64,000 bases of DNA from Erwinia endophytica (GCF_009295515.1 NZ_RQVV01000037.1:43022-107021), one strand, 5' to 3'. Shown: positions 1-11,665, counted from the stretch's first letter. The notes: generated by a model from the sequence alone, not told the origin. Numbers and translations: made by a program.

Positions 1-1174
1 CGCCCTGAGTGATATCAAAATGCCGCTGGATCAGGCTCAGCAACGTACTTTTTCCTGCCCCCGTCGGACCACACAATCCCAGCATCTGGCCGGGTTTCAG
101 GTTGACATTAACATGGCGCAATGAGGGATACTTAGCACCAGGATAGCAGAATTCACGGACAGCAATCTGCAGATGTCCCCGTTCTTCCGACAGCGTTTTG
201 CTGCCATCTGCCACTGTCGGAGCCTCAGCCAGCAGTGAACGGATCCGCCCCCATGCCGCACTGCCGCGTTCAACGATATTGAACATCCACGCCAGCGCCA
301 ACATCGGCCAGATCATCAACCCCAGGTACATCACAAAGCTGGTCAACTGCCCCAATGTCATGGATCCATGCCATACCAGCCAACTGCCGCCGCCAATCGC
401 CAGCAGATTAGACATCCCGATAGCCATATAGATAGTGGGATCAAAACGAGCATCAATGCGGGCAACACGCAGGTTTTTCTTTCCAGTGTCATGGGCAATG
501 TCGGCAAATTGTCCGGACTGATGGTCTTCCAGCCCAAAGGCTTTAATCATGCGGATACTGGTCAGGCTCTGCTGAGTCTGATCGTTGAGAGAAGAGAATG
601 CCGCCTGCGCCAGCTTGAAACGCTGATGAAGTTGATCACCATAATGCTTAATCACCAGCGCCATGACTGGCATCGGCAACAACGCCAGCAAGGTCAGTTG
701 CCAGCTAATTTGCGTACTCATCACCAGCAACACCGCCAGTCCCATCACCAGAGAATCCACCAGGGTCAATACGCCCTCCCCAGCGGCGAACACCACACGA
801 TCCACATCATTCGTGGCGCGGGCAATTAAATCCCCGGTACGGTGACGCAAGTAAAACTCCGGATGTTGCCGGCTAAGCTGCCGGTAAAAATCCTGACGCA
901 GTTCAACCGCTAACTGGTAAGATGCGCCGAACAACAGCACACGCCAGACGTAACGCAGCAAGTAAACCACCACGGCAGTACTCAGCATCACACCGATCCA
1001 CATGAGCAACCGTGCGTTGCTCATCTGCTGGTGAGTGACCCCATCCACAATGGCACCGACTATTTTTGGCGGTAATAGCTGGAGTAATGCAATAATAATC
1101 AGCAGGAACACGGCCCCAAGATAGCGCCGCCATTCGCGAATAAAGTACCAGCTTAATTGGCTAAACAGTCGCAC
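1..1174 (-). CDS. mdlA: Multidrug ABC transporter MdlA, N-terminal part (cut by window edge)
   Basis: This is a half-size ABC exporter of the inner membrane (MdlA/SmdA), normally paired with MdlB in a heterodimer thought to export drugs or lipids. I chose the GTG at 1174 because translation from it gives the family N-terminus ([10 protein letters not shown]...). The transmembrane domain fills about the first 300 residues. The Walker A motif GPTGAGKST lies at about residue 370, next to the window edge. The signature motif, Walker B and the C-terminus are outside the window. It starts 47 bases after decR on the same strand, as in E. coli. Identification is firm; substrate is not. Confidence 0.93.
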   Translation of the reverse strand, partial: MRLFSQLSWYFIREWRRYLGAVFLLIIIALLQLLPPKIVGAIVDGVTHQQMSNARLLMWIGVMLSTAVVVYLLRYVWRVLLFGASYQLAVELRQDFYRQLSRQHPEFYLRHRTGDLIARATNDVDRVVFAAGEGVLTLVDSLVMGLAVLLVMSTQISWQLTLLALLPMPVMALVIKHYGDQLHQRFKLAQAAFSSLNDQTQQSLTSIRMIKAFGLEDHQSGQFADIAHDTGKKNLRVARIDARFDPTIYMAIGMSNLLAIGGGSWLVWHGSMTLGQLTSFVMYLGLMIWPMLALAWMFNIVERGSAAWGRIRSLLAEAPTVADGSKTLSEERGHLQIAVREFCYPGAKYPSLRHVNVNLKPGQMLGLCGPTGAGKSTLLSLIQRHFDITQG

Positions 1175-1221
1175 AGTAAACGTCCCGGTTAATATTGAGC
1201 GAAGTCATCAGACAGCAACCA

Positions 1222-1680
1222 TCAGTTCAATGGCAGCGCAGTGGTGTATTTTATTTCTTCCATCGCAAAGCTCGATGTCACATCCAGCAAACCGGAGACC
1301 CCGTTCACCAGACGTTTATAAAAAGCATCGTAAGTTTTCATATCTGCCACCTGAATACGCAACAGGTAGTCATACTCCCCGGCCATCCGGTAACAACTCA
1401 TCACTTCCGGCATGCTCTTTACCACCGCCGTAAATTGCTGGTACCAGTTGCTGTTATGCTGCTGAGTTTTGATCAACATAAACGCGGTCAGTGACAGTGC
1501 AAGCTTCTCTGGATCCAATAGCGCCACATGGCCGCGAATATAGCCCTCATCTTCCAGCCTTTTCAAGCGTTTCCAGCACGGCGTCGTCGTCAGATGGACC
1601 GCATCGGCCAGCGCCTGTAGCGACAACGTACAATCCTGCTGCAACAGCGCCAGCAGTCTAAGGTCAGTTTTATCTATCAT
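1222..1680 (-). CDS. decR: Lrp/AsnC-family regulator DecR (CcdR/YbaO type)
   Basis: A 152-residue Lrp/AsnC-type regulator. The N-terminal winged helix-turn-helix covers about residues 4-60 and the ligand-sensing RAM domain about 65-145. In E. coli, DecR (YbaO) activates cysteine-detoxification genes. In Pantoea ananatis, as I recall, the homologue CcdR controls the neighbouring cysteine desulfhydrase gene ccdA. Here a ccdA-like gene lies divergently about 110 bases away, which fits a cysteine-responsive regulator acting from the shared 1681-1791 spacer. mdlA follows 47 bases downstream. Family is firm; the cysteine role is inferred from homology and context. Confidence 0.92.
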   Translation of the reverse strand: MIDKTDLRLLALLQQDCTLSLQALADAVHLTTTPCWKRLKRLEDEGYIRGHVALLDPEKLALSLTAFMLIKTQQHNSNWYQQFTAVVKSMPEVMSCYRMAGEYDYLLRIQVADMKTYDAFYKRLVNGVSGLLDVTSSFAMEEIKYTTALPLN

Positions 1681-1791
1681 CTCCAGCCCAGAGAATAATT
1701 TTCTACGAATGGCCGATTATAAAGCAGAGAGAGTAAACCTTTTTTCCTGTTAATGCCGTACTCTTTAACAAATTTCACCAGAGTAGAAAAA

Positions 1792-2838
1792 ATGAACGAC
1801 TCATGGGTTTCCCGCGCAATACAAGAGATTAATGCCGACATTCAGCGCTCGGCCGATACCCATCTGATCCGTCTGCCGCTGCCTGCTTATACCGGGATCT
1901 GGCTTTATCTGAAAGATGAAAGCACTCATCCAAGTGGCAGCCTCAAACACCGTCTGGCGCGCTCGCTATTTCTCTATGGGCTATGCAATGGTTGGATCAA
2001 AGAAGGCACGACGATTATCGAGGCTTCTTCAGGTAGTACCGCTGTGTCGGAAGCCTATTTTGCCCGCTTACTGGGGCTCCCCTTTATTGCGGTAATGCCA
2101 GCCACGACCGCGAAACGTAAAATCGAACAGATCACTTTCTACGGCGGTCGTTGCCATTTTGTCACTGATCCCTGCCAGATGTACGCAGAATCCGAGCGAC
2201 TGGCCTGTGAACTGAACGGCCATTTTATGGATCAGTTTACTTTTGCCGAGCGTGCCACCGACTGGCGCGGCAACAATAATATCGCAGACAGTATTTTCCA
2301 GCAGATGAAACATGAACCGTTTCCAATTCCGGAGACGATGGTGATGAGTGCCGGAACAGGCGGCACCTCAGCCACCATTGGCCGTTATCTGCGCTACCAG
2401 GGGTATTCAACCCGACTGGTGGTGGTTGACCCAGAAAACTCGGTGTTTTTTGATTACTGGCATCAGCGTGATAAGTCACTGAATAATCCTCAGGGGAGCA
2501 AAATTGAAGGGATTGGCCGTCCACGTGTTGAACCCTCCTTCATTGCGGAAGTGATCGATGAGATAGTCAAAGTGCCTGATACCGCAAGCATCGCTACTAT
2601 GCTGTGGTTGGAAAAACAACTGGGACGCAAAGTGGGGCCCTCCACCGGGACTAACGTCTGGGGTGCCTTGCAGGTAGCAAAACGGATGAAGGAAGAAAAT
2701 CGCAGTGGGTCAATCGTCACGCTATTGTGCGACAGCGGTGAACGTTATCTGGACACTTACTACCATCCGCCATGGGTGGCACAGCACATCGGGGATCTCA
2801 GCCAATGGCAACAACTGCTCGATTCTTCCCCAGAGTGA
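1792..2838 (+). CDS. ccdA: PLP-dependent cysteine synthase-fold enzyme, probable cysteine desulfhydrase
   Basis: A fold-type II PLP enzyme of the cysteine synthase/threonine dehydratase family. Features seen are the PLP lysine in PSGSLKHR (about K52), a substrate loop around [10 protein letters not shown] (near residue 80) and the phosphate-binding Gly/Thr loop GTGGTS (near residue 190). I chose the ATG at 1792 (348 aa) over an in-frame ATG at 1753, because the extra 13 residues are not family-like and the gap to decR would hold the control region. Position opposite decR matches the Pantoea ccdA/ccdR pair, where CcdA degrades L-cysteine to pyruvate, ammonia and sulfide. The exact reaction is inferred; a cysteine synthase-like activity remains possible. 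Confidence 0.75.
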   Translation: MNDSWVSRAIQEINADIQRSADTHLIRLPLPAYTGIWLYLKDESTHPSGSLKHRLARSLFLYGLCNGWIKEGTTIIEASSGSTAVSEAYFARLLGLPFIAVMPATTAKRKIEQITFYGGRCHFVTDPCQMYAESERLACELNGHFMDQFTFAERATDWRGNNNIADSIFQQMKHEPFPIPETMVMSAGTGGTSATIGRYLRYQGYSTRLVVVDPENSVFFDYWHQRDKSLNNPQGSKIEGIGRPRVEPSFIAEVIDEIVKVPDTASIATMLWLEKQLGRKVGPSTGTNVWGALQVAKRMKEENRSGSIVTLLCDSGERYLDTYYHPPWVAQHIGDLSQWQQLLDSSPE

Positions 2839-2999
2839 AAGCCGAACGCCATTGCCTGTCACTTAGCAAGGATGCGCAATATGTGGGGCATTGCGAACTT
2901 CAGGTTGCAAAACCAGTGGCTGAGATCGCATAAGCGGCGCTACCCTTCGTCCCCGTCAGGCAGTACCATACAGTGCAACAGATGAATAAGGTGAACAGT

Positions 3000-3695
3000 A
3001 TGCAGCGTGCAGTAGTGGTTTTCAGCGGTGGCCAGGACTCAACAACCTGTCTGATTCAGGCATTAAAGCAGTATGACGAAGTGCATTGCATCACCTTTGA
3101 TTATGGTCAGCGTCACCGTGCAGAAATCGATATTGCGCAGCAACTTTCCCACACTCTGGGCGCCCGTGCACACAAGGTGCTGGACGTCACGCTGCTCAAT
3201 GAGCTGGCAGTAAGCAGCCTGACTCGCGACAATATTCCCGTTCCGGCTTACGATCCGCAGGCCAGCGGGTTACCAAGTACTTTTGTACCGGGCCGCAATA
3301 TCTTGTTTCTGACCCTCGCGTCAATCTACGCGTATCAGGTGGAGGCCGAAGCGGTGATCACCGGCGTGTGTGAAACCGATTTTTCAGGCTATCCCGACTG
3401 CCGCGATGATTTCGTGAAGGCGCTGAACCACGCGGTGGAATTGGGAATGGCACGTCCTGTGCGTTTTGAAACGCCGCTGATGTGGCTCAACAAAGCGGAA
3501 ACCTGGGCGTTGGCCGACTACTGGCAGCAACTGCCGCTGGTACGTAACGAAACCCTGACCTGCTACAACGGTGTAAAAGGCGATGGTTGTGGTGAATGTG
3601 CCGCCTGCCATTTACGAGCCCGCGGCCTGCAAGAATACCAGGCCAACCGTGCCACTATCATGCAGGAAATGCAGCGCAAGACCGGTTTACGCTGA
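3000..3695 (+). CDS. queC: 7-cyano-7-deazaguanine synthase QueC
   Basis: QueC converts 7-carboxy-7-deazaguanine to preQ0 with ATP and ammonia, a step in queuosine biosynthesis. The ATP pyrophosphatase P-loop SGGQDST sits at residues 9-15. Zinc-binding cysteines are near the C-terminus (CYNG...[10 protein letters not shown]). The ATG at 3000 gives 231 residues, the E. coli length; an in-frame start at 2973 would add nine residues without support. Two other queuosine genes, tgt and queA, lie about 37-40 kb downstream. It is convergent with ybaV; fadM, which sits between them in E. coli, is absent. Confidence 0.97.
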   Translation: MQRAVVVFSGGQDSTTCLIQALKQYDEVHCITFDYGQRHRAEIDIAQQLSHTLGARAHKVLDVTLLNELAVSSLTRDNIPVPAYDPQASGLPSTFVPGRNILFLTLASIYAYQVEAEAVITGVCETDFSGYPDCRDDFVKALNHAVELGMARPVRFETPLMWLNKAETWALADYWQQLPLVRNETLTCYNGVKGDGCGECAACHLRARGLQEYQANRATIMQEMQRKTGLR

Positions 3696-3759
3696 GTCCC
3701 ACCTTCTGCCGAACCCTTTAATCGTGATCGGCGGTTTGCATAACGCTTGCGACGGTTCG

Positions 3760-3793
3760 AAAAAATGAGGTCACGCCAACGGCCTGTGACCTC
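3760..3793 (-). terminator. Rho-independent terminator downstream of ybaV
   Basis: The 8-bp perfect stem GAGGTCAC/GTGACCTC (3767-3793) is followed on the minus strand by a run of six T. It lies about 60 bases past the ybaV stop. On the plus strand there is no T-run, so it serves mainly ybaV. Confidence 0.8.
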
Positions 3794-3850
3794 CGACTGA
3801 ATAGCAGGCCGCCAAAAAAAGATAGCCCGGTAATTAATGTGCAAAAGCGA

Positions 3851-4270
<420 letters not shown>

Positions 4271-4315
4271 TTACGCCCTTCTGTCAGCCACCACAAACAC
4301 CGGAAACCAGAACTG

Positions 4316-4340
4316 GAAAAGGCCGCAGAAGCGGCCTTTA
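4316..4340 (-). terminator. Terminator downstream of ppiD
   Basis: The stem AAAGGCCGC/GCGGCCTTT with an AGAA loop (4318-4339) lies 35 bases after the ppiD stop and runs into T residues on the minus strand. It separates ppiD from ybaV, although some readthrough into ybaV is possible. Confidence 0.8.
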
Positions 4341-4373
4341 ATTTTGCATAACGTTGCAGAAAATTTGCGAGAC

Positions 4374-6245
4374 CTACTGGGCCTGCGCCGCTGCACCGAA
4401 TTTGATTTTACCTTCTTTACGCAGATTACTGAGCAGTGCTTCGAACATGATCTGCGCATTATTCTGGGTGATACCCTGAATCATCGCTTTCTTCTGCGCT
4501 TCGGGCATTGACCCTCTGCGTACCTGATCCAGCGCCAGTAACACGACATTACCCTGTCCATCTTCACTGACCGCATAACCCGGCTGGCCTTTTTCTGGTA
4601 ACGGCATCGCAAAAGCGGACTGGGTAAGGAGATCCTGACCACTACGGGTCAGCGTTTTCTGCGCACTAAAGCTAAGGTTAGCCGCTTTCATCGCTTCGTC
4701 GCCTTTGCCCGCTTTCAGCTCAGCCAGCAGTTTATCTGCCTGCGCTCTCGCTTCTTTCTGCGCCTTTTGCGTTTTCAAGGTATCGCTGATCTGCGCACTG
4801 ACTTCGTTCAACGGTTTCACCGCTTCCGGTTTATGCTCGCTGATACGCAATACAAAGGCCCGATCGCCATCAACGGTGATGATGTCTGAGTTACTGCCAG
4901 GCGCGCCGTTCTCCCCGACTAATCCCCCGTTGAAGATGGCCTGCTCAACCGGTTTGAAGTTCAACTCAGCAGGTAGCGTATCACGGCTGAACCAGCCGGT
5001 TTCTACCGCTTTGACACCAGCTGCCTCCTCTGCGCCTGCCAGTGACTCATTATTATTGCTGGCTGCATCGCTGACTTTCTGCTGCAGTTTATAATAGGCA
5101 TCAACCGCTTTTTCCTGTTTCACTTTCGCAGCAATCTGATCATGAACAGCAGACAACGGTTTGATTTGCTGTGGCTGTACGTCATCCAGACGGGCGACGA
5201 TATAACCGACAGAAGATTTGATCACGCCAGACAACTGGCCTTTCTGCGTCAGGTTCGCGTTTTTCAGTTCATCCGGCGTGGTGTCAGGCTCCAGCCAGCC
5301 CATATCACCGCCGTTATGGGCTGAGATAGGGTCAACAGATTTCTGCTTCGCCAGCGTAGCGAAATCCGCACCTTTTTTCAGGGCATCCAGCACTGACTGA
5401 GCATCAGCCTCAGTTTTGGTCTGAATAATGCTGAAACGGCTACGCTGCGGCTGGGTGTAATCCTGCAGATGCTGATCGTACCAGCTCTGGATATCACTCT
5501 CACTCGCCTCTTCCTGCAAAGAAGCCGCATCCAGTTTTATGTAGCTGACACGGAACTGTTCAGGCGACATAAAACTGTTTTTGTTCTGCTCGTAATAATT
5601 CTTCACGTCTTCATCACTGACCGTCTGTTTCGCGCTCAGGGCCGCCACATTGATCGTCGCTTCACGAACCAGACGTTCCTGTGAAACCAGCGCGACCAGC
5701 GCGTCAGTTTCCCCTGGCAGCATAAAATCAGTACCGGTAACCGCGGCGATCAATTGCTGGGTGGTCAACTGCTTACGTAACGCTTCAGCATACTGGTCGG
5801 CGGAGAACCCCATACTGCTGAGCAGGCCAAGATACCGGGTATTATCGAACTTACCGTTAGTCTGGAAAGCGGGCTGACTGAAGATCGCCTGCTTAATTTG
5901 AGCGTCGCTGATAGCCAACCCCAAATTTTTCGCGTACTGATCCAGTAAACGTTCATCGATCAACTGGGACAATGCCTGCTGACGGATCTGTTGCATATAA
6001 CCCGGATTACTCGCCAGTTCGGAGAACTGATCACCCAGCTGTTGCTGCTGGCGGGAACGCTCGTTGGAGAAAGCTCTCTCTAACTGCGCACGACTGATTT
6101 CCTGTCCGTTAACCTTGGCGGCGTAATCCCCATTGCCACCAATCAGGTAGTTGCCCACCCCGGTCAAAACAAAAGACAGGATTATCAAACCCAGTATAAT
6201 TTTGAGCACGACATGGTTCGACGCCGCGCGTAAATTGTCCATCAT
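4374..6245 (-). CDS. ppiD: Periplasmic chaperone PpiD
   Basis: A SurA-like chaperone anchored in the inner membrane near SecYEG, assisting proteins as they leave the translocon. One transmembrane helix lies at about residues 16-34 after a short cytoplasmic tail. It is followed by an N-terminal chaperone region, a parvulin-type domain around residues 266-355 and a C-terminal helical region. The ATG at 6245 gives 623 residues, equal to the E. coli protein. The reading frame stays open upstream to 6401, but that extension has no family match. hupB lies 206 bases upstream, so ppiD probably has its own promoter. Confidence 0.96.
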   Translation of the reverse strand: MMDNLRAASNHVVLKIILGLIILSFVLTGVGNYLIGGNGDYAAKVNGQEISRAQLERAFSNERSRQQQQLGDQFSELASNPGYMQQIRQQALSQLIDERLLDQYAKNLGLAISDAQIKQAIFSQPAFQTNGKFDNTRYLGLLSSMGFSADQYAEALRKQLTTQQLIAAVTGTDFMLPGETDALVALVSQERLVREATINVAALSAKQTVSDEDVKNYYEQNKNSFMSPEQFRVSYIKLDAASLQEEASESDIQSWYDQHLQDYTQPQRSRFSIIQTKTEADAQSVLDALKKGADFATLAKQKSVDPISAHNGGDMGWLEPDTTPDELKNANLTQKGQLSGVIKSSVGYIVARLDDVQPQQIKPLSAVHDQIAAKVKQEKAVDAYYKLQQKVSDAASNNNESLAGAEEAAGVKAVETGWFSRDTLPAELNFKPVEQAIFNGGLVGENGAPGSNSDIITVDGDRAFVLRISEHKPEAVKPLNEVSAQISDTLKTQKAQKEARAQADKLLAELKAGKGDEAMKAANLSFSAQKTLTRSGQDLLTQSAFAMPLPEKGQPGYAVSEDGQGNVVLLALDQVRRGSMPEAQKKAMIQGITQNNAQIMFEALLSNLRKEGKIKFGAAAQAQ

Positions 6246-6451
6246 GGTGTGACAACACTCCGCTGTAGTGTGAATGTAAAACCTTGCGCTTTCGTCCCTC
6301 GTTCCCAGGAACGCGCCACGCCGCTGCGTATCAGGCCATTGGTCATTGAAACATAATAAAAAAAGGCACATCCGTACCTTGATGTGCCTCGTATGGTACA
6401 TGAGAACGCAGGGACAATCCTCACTGCACCAAAGAAATTGCTCAGAAAGCC

Positions 6452-6724
6452 TTAATTAACGGCATCTTTCAGCGCTTTACCGGCACGGAAACCCGGTACT
6501 TTACCCGCAGGAATAGTAATTTCTTTGCCTGTTTGTGGGTTACGACCGGTACGCTCAGAACGTTCACGAACAGAGAAGGTACCAAACCCCACCAGCGCAA
6601 CTTCATCGCCCGCTTTCAGAGCATCAGAAACAGCCCCCATGAAAGCATCCAACACACGTCCGGCTGCTGCTTTAGAAATATCAGCATTTGCAGCGATTTT
6701 GTCGATCAGCTGTGACTTATTCAC
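6452..6724 (-). CDS. hupB: DNA-binding protein HU-beta
   Basis: A 90-residue nucleoid protein. The N-terminal helical dimerisation half begins [11 protein letters not shown]. The beta-arm motif [14 protein letters not shown] contains the proline that intercalates into DNA (about residue 63). It forms HU heterodimers with HupA, bends DNA and compacts the nucleoid. It lies between lon and ppiD as in other enterobacteria. There is no oddity in length or sequence. Confidence 0.98.
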   Translation of the reverse strand: MNKSQLIDKIAANADISKAAAGRVLDAFMGAVSDALKAGDEVALVGFGTFSVRERSERTGRNPQTGKEITIPAGKVPGFRAGKALKDAVN

Positions 6725-6880
6725 TCAATCATCCCCTATTTTATTATTCACCTCGCGACCAGAATTACCCCCAGTCACGAACACGCATCAGTTATATAGA
6801 ATTTTATCTGCTGAGCCGTCACAAGGCGCCACAAGGTCTGGCCTTCACTGACTTAACAGACCTCTAAATTAGCGGCCCCC

Positions 6881-6915
6881 CAAAAAGCTGGCAAGTCCGA
6901 ATTTGCCTGCCAGCT
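6881..6915 (-). terminator. Terminator downstream of lon
   Basis: The stem AGCTGGCA/TGCCAGCT (6886-6915) is followed on the minus strand by five T. It lies about 30 bases past the lon stop and before hupB. Confidence 0.85.
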
Positions 6916-6945
6916 CTGGTTTTGGCGTCTTTTTGTCTTAAATCA

Positions 6946-9300
6946 CTATTTCGCGGTGGCAACCTGCATACCGTAAGGCGAATTTTGCAGCGCCAGCGTC
7001 AATACCTCTTCAATGCGCTTAACCGGATGAATGTCCAGATCGGCAATCACATTATCCGGAATTTCTTCCAGATCTCGTTTGTTTTCGTCCGGTATCAGCA
7101 CGGTTTTGATACCGCCGCGATGTGCCGCCAACAGTTTTTCTTTCAAACCGCCAATCGGCAAAACCTGACCACGCAGTGTGATTTCTCCGGTCATGGCCAC
7201 ATCAGCCCGTACCGGGTTACCCGTAAGGCAGGAAACCAGGGCGGTACACATCGCGATCCCCGCGCTTGGACCATCCTTCGGTGTTGCACCTTCCGGAACA
7301 TGCACATGGATATCACGTTTTTCGTAGAAATCGCCGTTAATCCCCAGCTTATCCGCACGGGCACGTACCACGGTCAGCGCAGCCTGAATCGATTCCTGCA
7401 TCACTTCACCCAATGAACCGGTGTAGGTCAGTTTGCCTTTACCTGGCACACAGGCGGTTTCGATGGTCAACAGATCACCGCCCACTTCGGTCCACGCCAA
7501 TCCCGTCACCTGGCCTACGCGGTTCTCACTGTCGGCACGGCCGTAATCATAACGCTGCACGCCCAAATAATCTTTCAGGTTATCGGCGTTGATCTCAATG
7601 TGTTTGATGGATTTATCCATCAACAGTGTTTTCACTGCTTTACGGCACAACTTCGACAGTTCACGCTCAAGGCTACGCACACCGGCTTCGCGGGTGTAGT
7701 AACGAATGATCCCCACAATCGCGCTGTCATCCACGGCCAGCTCGCCTGGCTTCAAGGCGTTACGCTCAATCTGCTTGGGCAGCAGGTGCTGTTTGGCAAT
7801 ATTGAGTTTCTCATCCTCGGTGTAACCCGACAGGCGGATCACTTCCATACGATCCAGCAACGGAGCCGGAATGTTCATCGAGTTGGACGTCGCCACGAAC
7901 ATCACATCAGAGAGATCGTAATCCACTTCCAGATAATGATCATTAAAGGCGATGTTTTGTTCTGGATCGAGGACTTCCAGCAAGGCAGAAGCCGGATCTC
8001 CGCGCATATCCGAAGACATCTTATCGATCTCATCCAGCAGGAACAGCGGGTTTTTCACCCCAACTTTCGCCATTTTCTGGATCAATTTGCCCGGCATGGA
8101 GCCAATATAAGTACGGCGGTGACCACGGATTTCCGCTTCATCACGCACGCCGCCCAGCGCCATACGCACATACTTGCGCCCCGTCGCTTTAGCGATGGAC
8201 TGTCCCAGAGACGTTTTACCCACCCCTGGAGGTCCCACCAGGCACAGGATCGGACCTTTGATTTTACTGACGCGGCTCTGTACGGCTAAATACTCCAGGA
8301 TACGCTCTTTGACCCGTTCCAGTCCAAAGTGATCGGTATCCAGCGTTTCCTGCGCCTTGACCAGATCTTTTTTTACTTTGCTGCGCGCGTTCCACGGCAC
8401 CTGCACCATCCAGTCGATGTAACCGCGAACCACCGTCGCTTCCGCTGACATCGGCGACATCATCTTTAACTTCTGCAGCTCGGCTTCCGTTTTTTCACGC
8501 GCCTCTTTCGGCATTTTCGCCGCATCGATTTTGCGTTTCAGCACTTCATTTTCGTCAGGCGCATCATCCATCTCGCCTAACTCTTTTTGAATCGCCTTCA
8601 TCTGCTCGTTCAGATAATACTCGCGCTGGCTTTTTTCCATCTGCTTTTTGACACGATTACGGATACGCTTCTCAACCTGCAACAGGTCAATTTCCGATTC
8701 CATCATCGCCATCAGATATTCCAGACGTTCGTTAACGTCGGACATTTCCAGCACCGATTGCTTATCCGCCAGTTTTAACGGCATATGGGCGGCCACGGTA
8801 TCCGCCAGGCGCGCAGCATCCTCAATGCTGTTCAGCGAAGTCAACACCTCAGGAGGGATCTTTTTATTCAGCTTGATATACCCTTCAAACTGATTGATTG
8901 CCGTGCGCACCAGCACTTCTTGCTCACGCTCGTCAATTTCCGGAGAGGACAGGTACTCTGCCTGGGCGGTAAAATGATCGCCGTTATCAGCCAGCGTAGT
9001 GATATGAGCACGCTGCAGCCCTTCCACCAGCACTTTTACCGTACCGTCAGGCAGCTTCAACATCTGCAGGATAGAAGCCACCGTCCCTACAGAGAAGAGA
9101 TCGTTAATGCCAGGTTCATCCGTTGAAGCCTCTTTCTGAGCGACCAGCATGATCTTTTTGTCATGATCCATGGCGGCTTCAAGGCAGCGAATCGATTTTT
9201 CACGGCCTACAAACAACGGAATTACCATGTGCGGATAAACCACTACGTCACGCAACGGCAACACAGGGATTTCAATGCGTTCAGAACGCTCAGGATTCAT
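6946..9300 (-). CDS. lon: ATP-dependent protease Lon
   Basis: A cytoplasmic AAA+ serine protease that degrades misfolded and regulatory proteins. The LAN substrate-binding domain fills about residues 1-300. The AAA+ module has Walker [10 protein letters not shown] near residue 356 and Walker [10 protein letters not shown]. The protease domain carries the catalytic Ser in DGPSAGIAM (S679) and the Lys near 722. The ATG at 9300 gives 784 residues, as in E. coli; an in-frame start 18 codons upstream is less likely. A sigma-32-like promoter lies 87-115 bases upstream. It is adjacent to clpX but separated by a terminator. Confidence 0.98.
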   Translation of the reverse strand: MNPERSERIEIPVLPLRDVVVYPHMVIPLFVGREKSIRCLEAAMDHDKKIMLVAQKEASTDEPGINDLFSVGTVASILQMLKLPDGTVKVLVEGLQRAHITTLADNGDHFTAQAEYLSSPEIDEREQEVLVRTAINQFEGYIKLNKKIPPEVLTSLNSIEDAARLADTVAAHMPLKLADKQSVLEMSDVNERLEYLMAMMESEIDLLQVEKRIRNRVKKQMEKSQREYYLNEQMKAIQKELGEMDDAPDENEVLKRKIDAAKMPKEAREKTEAELQKLKMMSPMSAEATVVRGYIDWMVQVPWNARSKVKKDLVKAQETLDTDHFGLERVKERILEYLAVQSRVSKIKGPILCLVGPPGVGKTSLGQSIAKATGRKYVRMALGGVRDEAEIRGHRRTYIGSMPGKLIQKMAKVGVKNPLFLLDEIDKMSSDMRGDPASALLEVLDPEQNIAFNDHYLEVDYDLSDVMFVATSNSMNIPAPLLDRMEVIRLSGYTEDEKLNIAKQHLLPKQIERNALKPGELAVDDSAIVGIIRYYTREAGVRSLERELSKLCRKAVKTLLMDKSIKHIEINADNLKDYLGVQRYDYGRADSENRVGQVTGLAWTEVGGDLLTIETACVPGKGKLTYTGSLGEVMQESIQAALTVVRARADKLGINGDFYEKRDIHVHVPEGATPKDGPSAGIAMCTALVSCLTGNPVRADVAMTGEITLRGQVLPIGGLKEKLLAAHRGGIKTVLIPDENKRDLEEIPDNVIADLDIHPVKRIEEVLTLALQNSPYGMQVATAK

Positions 9301-9386
9301 AGAGCTCTCTCTTAGTTTAATTTCCGCCAGGGTGATGGGAACCACAACAGACAACTAAAGTGCAGTTTTCCCCACAAGTAGCAGAG

Positions 9387-9415
9387 TATATGGGGATGAA
9401 TGCAAGACATTCAAC
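9387..9415 (-). promoter_or_regulatory. Candidate sigma-32 heat-shock promoter for lon
   Basis: On the minus strand, GTTGAATG (9408-9415) and CCCCATATA (9387-9395) match the heat-shock -35 and -10 elements (CTTGAAA and CCCCATnT) with about 13 bases between TTGAAT and CCCC. The E. coli lon promoter has nearly the same sequence. Confidence 0.7.
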
Positions 9416-9435
9416 GTTATGTGCGAGAGAAAAAC

Positions 9436-9461
9436 AAAAGGGGAAAATTTTTTCCCCTTTT
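9436..9461 (-). terminator. Terminator between clpX and lon
   Basis: The A/G stem AAAAGGGG pairs with CCCCTTTT (9436-9461), followed on the minus strand by a T-rich stretch. It lies about 30 bases after clpX and upstream of the lon promoter. Confidence 0.75.
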
Positions 9462-9491
9462 CAAGATAACTGACTGGAAAGATGTGGTTAT

Positions 9492-10766
9492 TTATTCACC
9501 AGAGGCTTGTTGCGCTTCGTGTTTTCCATAGATCAACATGGGTTCGGTCTGTTCATTGATCACCGAATCATCGATCACCACTTTTTCCACATCGTCCATT
9601 GACGGGAGGTCATACATCGTATTTAGCAACGCGCCTTCCACAATAGAACGGAGACCACGCGCCCCGGTTTTACGTGACATCGCCTTTTTCGCTATCGCCG
9701 TCAGGGCTTCATCACGGAATTCCAGCTCCACGCCTTCCAGATTGAACAATGCCTGATATTGCTTGGTCAGCGCATTTTTCGGCTCTCGCAGGATCTGAAT
9801 CAACGCTTCTTCACTCAGTTCGTTCAACGTCGCCACCACAGGCAGACGGCCGATAAACTCAGGGATCAAACCAAATTTAATCAAATCTTCCGGCTCTACT
9901 TGCTCCAGCAACTGACCTTCCGTCGCTTTCTGCGATTCACCTTTCACGGTGGCGCCAAAGCCGATACCGGATCCCGTATCCACACGCTGCGAGATCACTT
10001 TATCCAGGCCTGCAAATGCACCACCACAGATAAACAGGATCCTGGACGTATCAACTTGCAGGAACTCCTGCTGCGGATGCTTACGCCCACCCTGTGGCGG
10101 AACCGCCGCTACCGTTCCTTCAATGAGCTTCAGCAGTGCCTGCTGTACACCCTCGCCAGAGACGTCACGGGTGATGGAGGGGTTATCAGATTTGCGAGAA
10201 ATTTTATCGATTTCATCGATATAAACAATCCCACGCTGCGCTTTCTGCACGTCATAATCACATTTCTGCAACAGCTTCTGAATGATGTTTTCAACATCCT
10301 CCCCCACGTAACCCGCTTCGGTCAACGTAGTGGCATCAGCCATAGTAAACGGCACGTCCAACAGACGAGCCAGGGTCTCAGCCAGCAGTGTTTTGCCACT
10401 ACCTGTCGGCCCAATCAACAGAATGTTACTTTTACCCAGCTCGATACCGTTGCTGGTATCGCCGTTGCGTAATCGTTTGTAGTGGTTATAAACCGCCACT
10501 GCCAGCACTTTTTTCGCTCTTTCCTGGCCGATAACATAATCGTCGAGGTGCTGGCGGATTTCATGCGGCGTCGGCAACGCACTGCGCTCGCGATGCGGCG
10601 CGACTTCTTTAATCTCTTCGCGAATGATGTCGTTACATAAGTCGACACACTCATCGCAGATATACACTGACGGGCCGGCAATCAGCTTACGCACTTCATG
10701 CTGGCTTTTGCCGCAAAAAGAGCAGTACAGCAGCTTTCCTGAACCGTCTTTGCGCTTATCTGTCAT
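9492..10766 (-). CDS. clpX: ClpXP protease ATPase subunit ClpX
   Basis: An AAA+ unfoldase that recognises tagged substrates, unfolds them and feeds them to ClpP. The N-terminal zinc finger has C15, C18, C37 and C40. Walker A is GPTGSGKT (about 120-127), the pore loop is GYVGED and Walker B is YIDEIDKI. The RKH loop appears in GGRKHPQQ, and the IGF tripeptide that docks on ClpP appears in GSGIGFGA. Length is 424 residues, the family norm. It lies 120 bases after clpP on the same strand, the usual clpP-clpX operon. Confidence 0.98.
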   Translation of the reverse strand: MTDKRKDGSGKLLYCSFCGKSQHEVRKLIAGPSVYICDECVDLCNDIIREEIKEVAPHRERSALPTPHEIRQHLDDYVIGQERAKKVLAVAVYNHYKRLRNGDTSNGIELGKSNILLIGPTGSGKTLLAETLARLLDVPFTMADATTLTEAGYVGEDVENIIQKLLQKCDYDVQKAQRGIVYIDEIDKISRKSDNPSITRDVSGEGVQQALLKLIEGTVAAVPPQGGRKHPQQEFLQVDTSRILFICGGAFAGLDKVISQRVDTGSGIGFGATVKGESQKATEGQLLEQVEPEDLIKFGLIPEFIGRLPVVATLNELSEEALIQILREPKNALTKQYQALFNLEGVELEFRDEALTAIAKKAMSRKTGARGLRSIVEGALLNTMYDLPSMDDVEKVVIDDSVINEQTEPMLIYGKHEAQQASGE

Positions 10767-10886
10767 CAGTTAACCTCTTCTATTATCTTCGTCCGCACTT
10801 GATTGCGGCGATGATGCCGTCTGACGGCACCCTCATTCGTCGCCCACGCCTGATACTAACTATAGACGACGCCAGTGTCGTGGGGC

Positions 10887-11510
10887 TTAAGTACGATGCG
10901 TCAGAATGGAATCTACCAGGCCATACTCTACAGCTTCGCTGGCAGAGAGGAAACGGTCACGTTCAGTGTCACGTTCAACTTCAGCCAGAGCTTTGCCAGT
11001 ATGTTCCGCCATGAGCTCATTCATGCGTTGCTTAATCTTCAAGATTTCACGCGCGTGGATTTCAATATCCGTCGCCTGTCCCTGATAGCCCCCAAGAGGC
11101 TGGTGAATCATCACCCGCGAGTTCGGCAAGCAATAACGTTTACCTTTTTCACCTGCGCCCAACAGGAACGCCCCCATGGAACAAGCCTGCCCCATACAGA
11201 TGGTACTGACATCAGGCTTGATAAACTTCATCGTGTCATAAATAGACATGCCCGCCGTTATCACTCCACCTGGGGAGTTGATGTAAAGGTGGATATCTTT
11301 TTCCGGGTTCTCGGCTTCCAGAAACAGCATTTGGGCGACGATCAAGTTTGCCATATGATCTTCGACCTGACCGGTCAGGAAGATGATACGCTCTTTGAGC
11401 AGGCGGGAAAAAATGTCGTAAGAGCGCTCTCCGCGAGAAGTCTGCTCAACCACCATTGGCACCAACGCCATATGAGGTACTGTTTGTTCACGTTCGCCAC
11501 TGTATGACAT
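10887..11510 (-). CDS. clpP: ATP-dependent Clp protease proteolytic subunit ClpP
   Basis: The barrel-forming serine peptidase of ClpXP and ClpAP. The ATG at 11510 gives 207 residues beginning MSYSGERE, as in E. coli. The frame is open 18 codons further upstream, into a repeat element, without family similarity. The first 14 or so residues should be the autocleaved propeptide. The catalytic triad is S111 (in GQACSMGAF), H136 (in MIHQPLGG) and D185. A cysteine precedes the catalytic serine where E. coli has alanine. A sigma-32-like promoter lies about 165 bases upstream. Confidence 0.97.
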   Translation of the reverse strand: MSYSGEREQTVPHMALVPMVVEQTSRGERSYDIFSRLLKERIIFLTGQVEDHMANLIVAQMLFLEAENPEKDIHLYINSPGGVITAGMSIYDTMKFIKPDVSTICMGQACSMGAFLLGAGEKGKRYCLPNSRVMIHQPLGGYQGQATDIEIHAREILKIKQRMNELMAEHTGKALAEVERDTERDRFLSASEAVEYGLVDSILTHRT

Positions 11511-11537
11511 CACCGTCTCCTGGATAAATTTCATTTT

Positions 11538-11665
11538 GCTATACCCGCCATATTCACACTGCAAGTACGTTGGCGATATTCAGTCATCCCGAATCACTGA
11601 CTCACGCAAGCCCAGCGAAATCCCTTCACTTACCGTCCTTCTGCAAGCCTGAATATTTTACGTAT
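11538..11665 (-). repeat. Degenerate dispersed intergenic palindrome, copy 1
   Basis: This stretch resembles the elements at about 14018, 21577 and 26998, in reverse orientation relative to the last two. It has terminal ATACCCG..., a GCAAGTACGTTGG-type arm, a central CACTGACTCACG segment and a TTCACTTACCGTCCTTCTGCA-type arm. Similar imperfect palindromes of about 110-130 bp are common between genes in Erwinia, Serratia and Yersinia relatives. It sits between the clpP promoter and start codon, so it would be transcribed in the 5' leader. Confidence 0.6.

Noticed and set aside
4374..6401. Longer ppiD start at 6401
   Set aside because: The 52 extra residues are not family-like and would precede the short cytoplasmic tail and membrane anchor; 6245 gives the known length.
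7600..8289. A 229-codon plus-strand frame opposite lon
   Set aside because: Shadow of the conserved AAA+ coding region with no family features.
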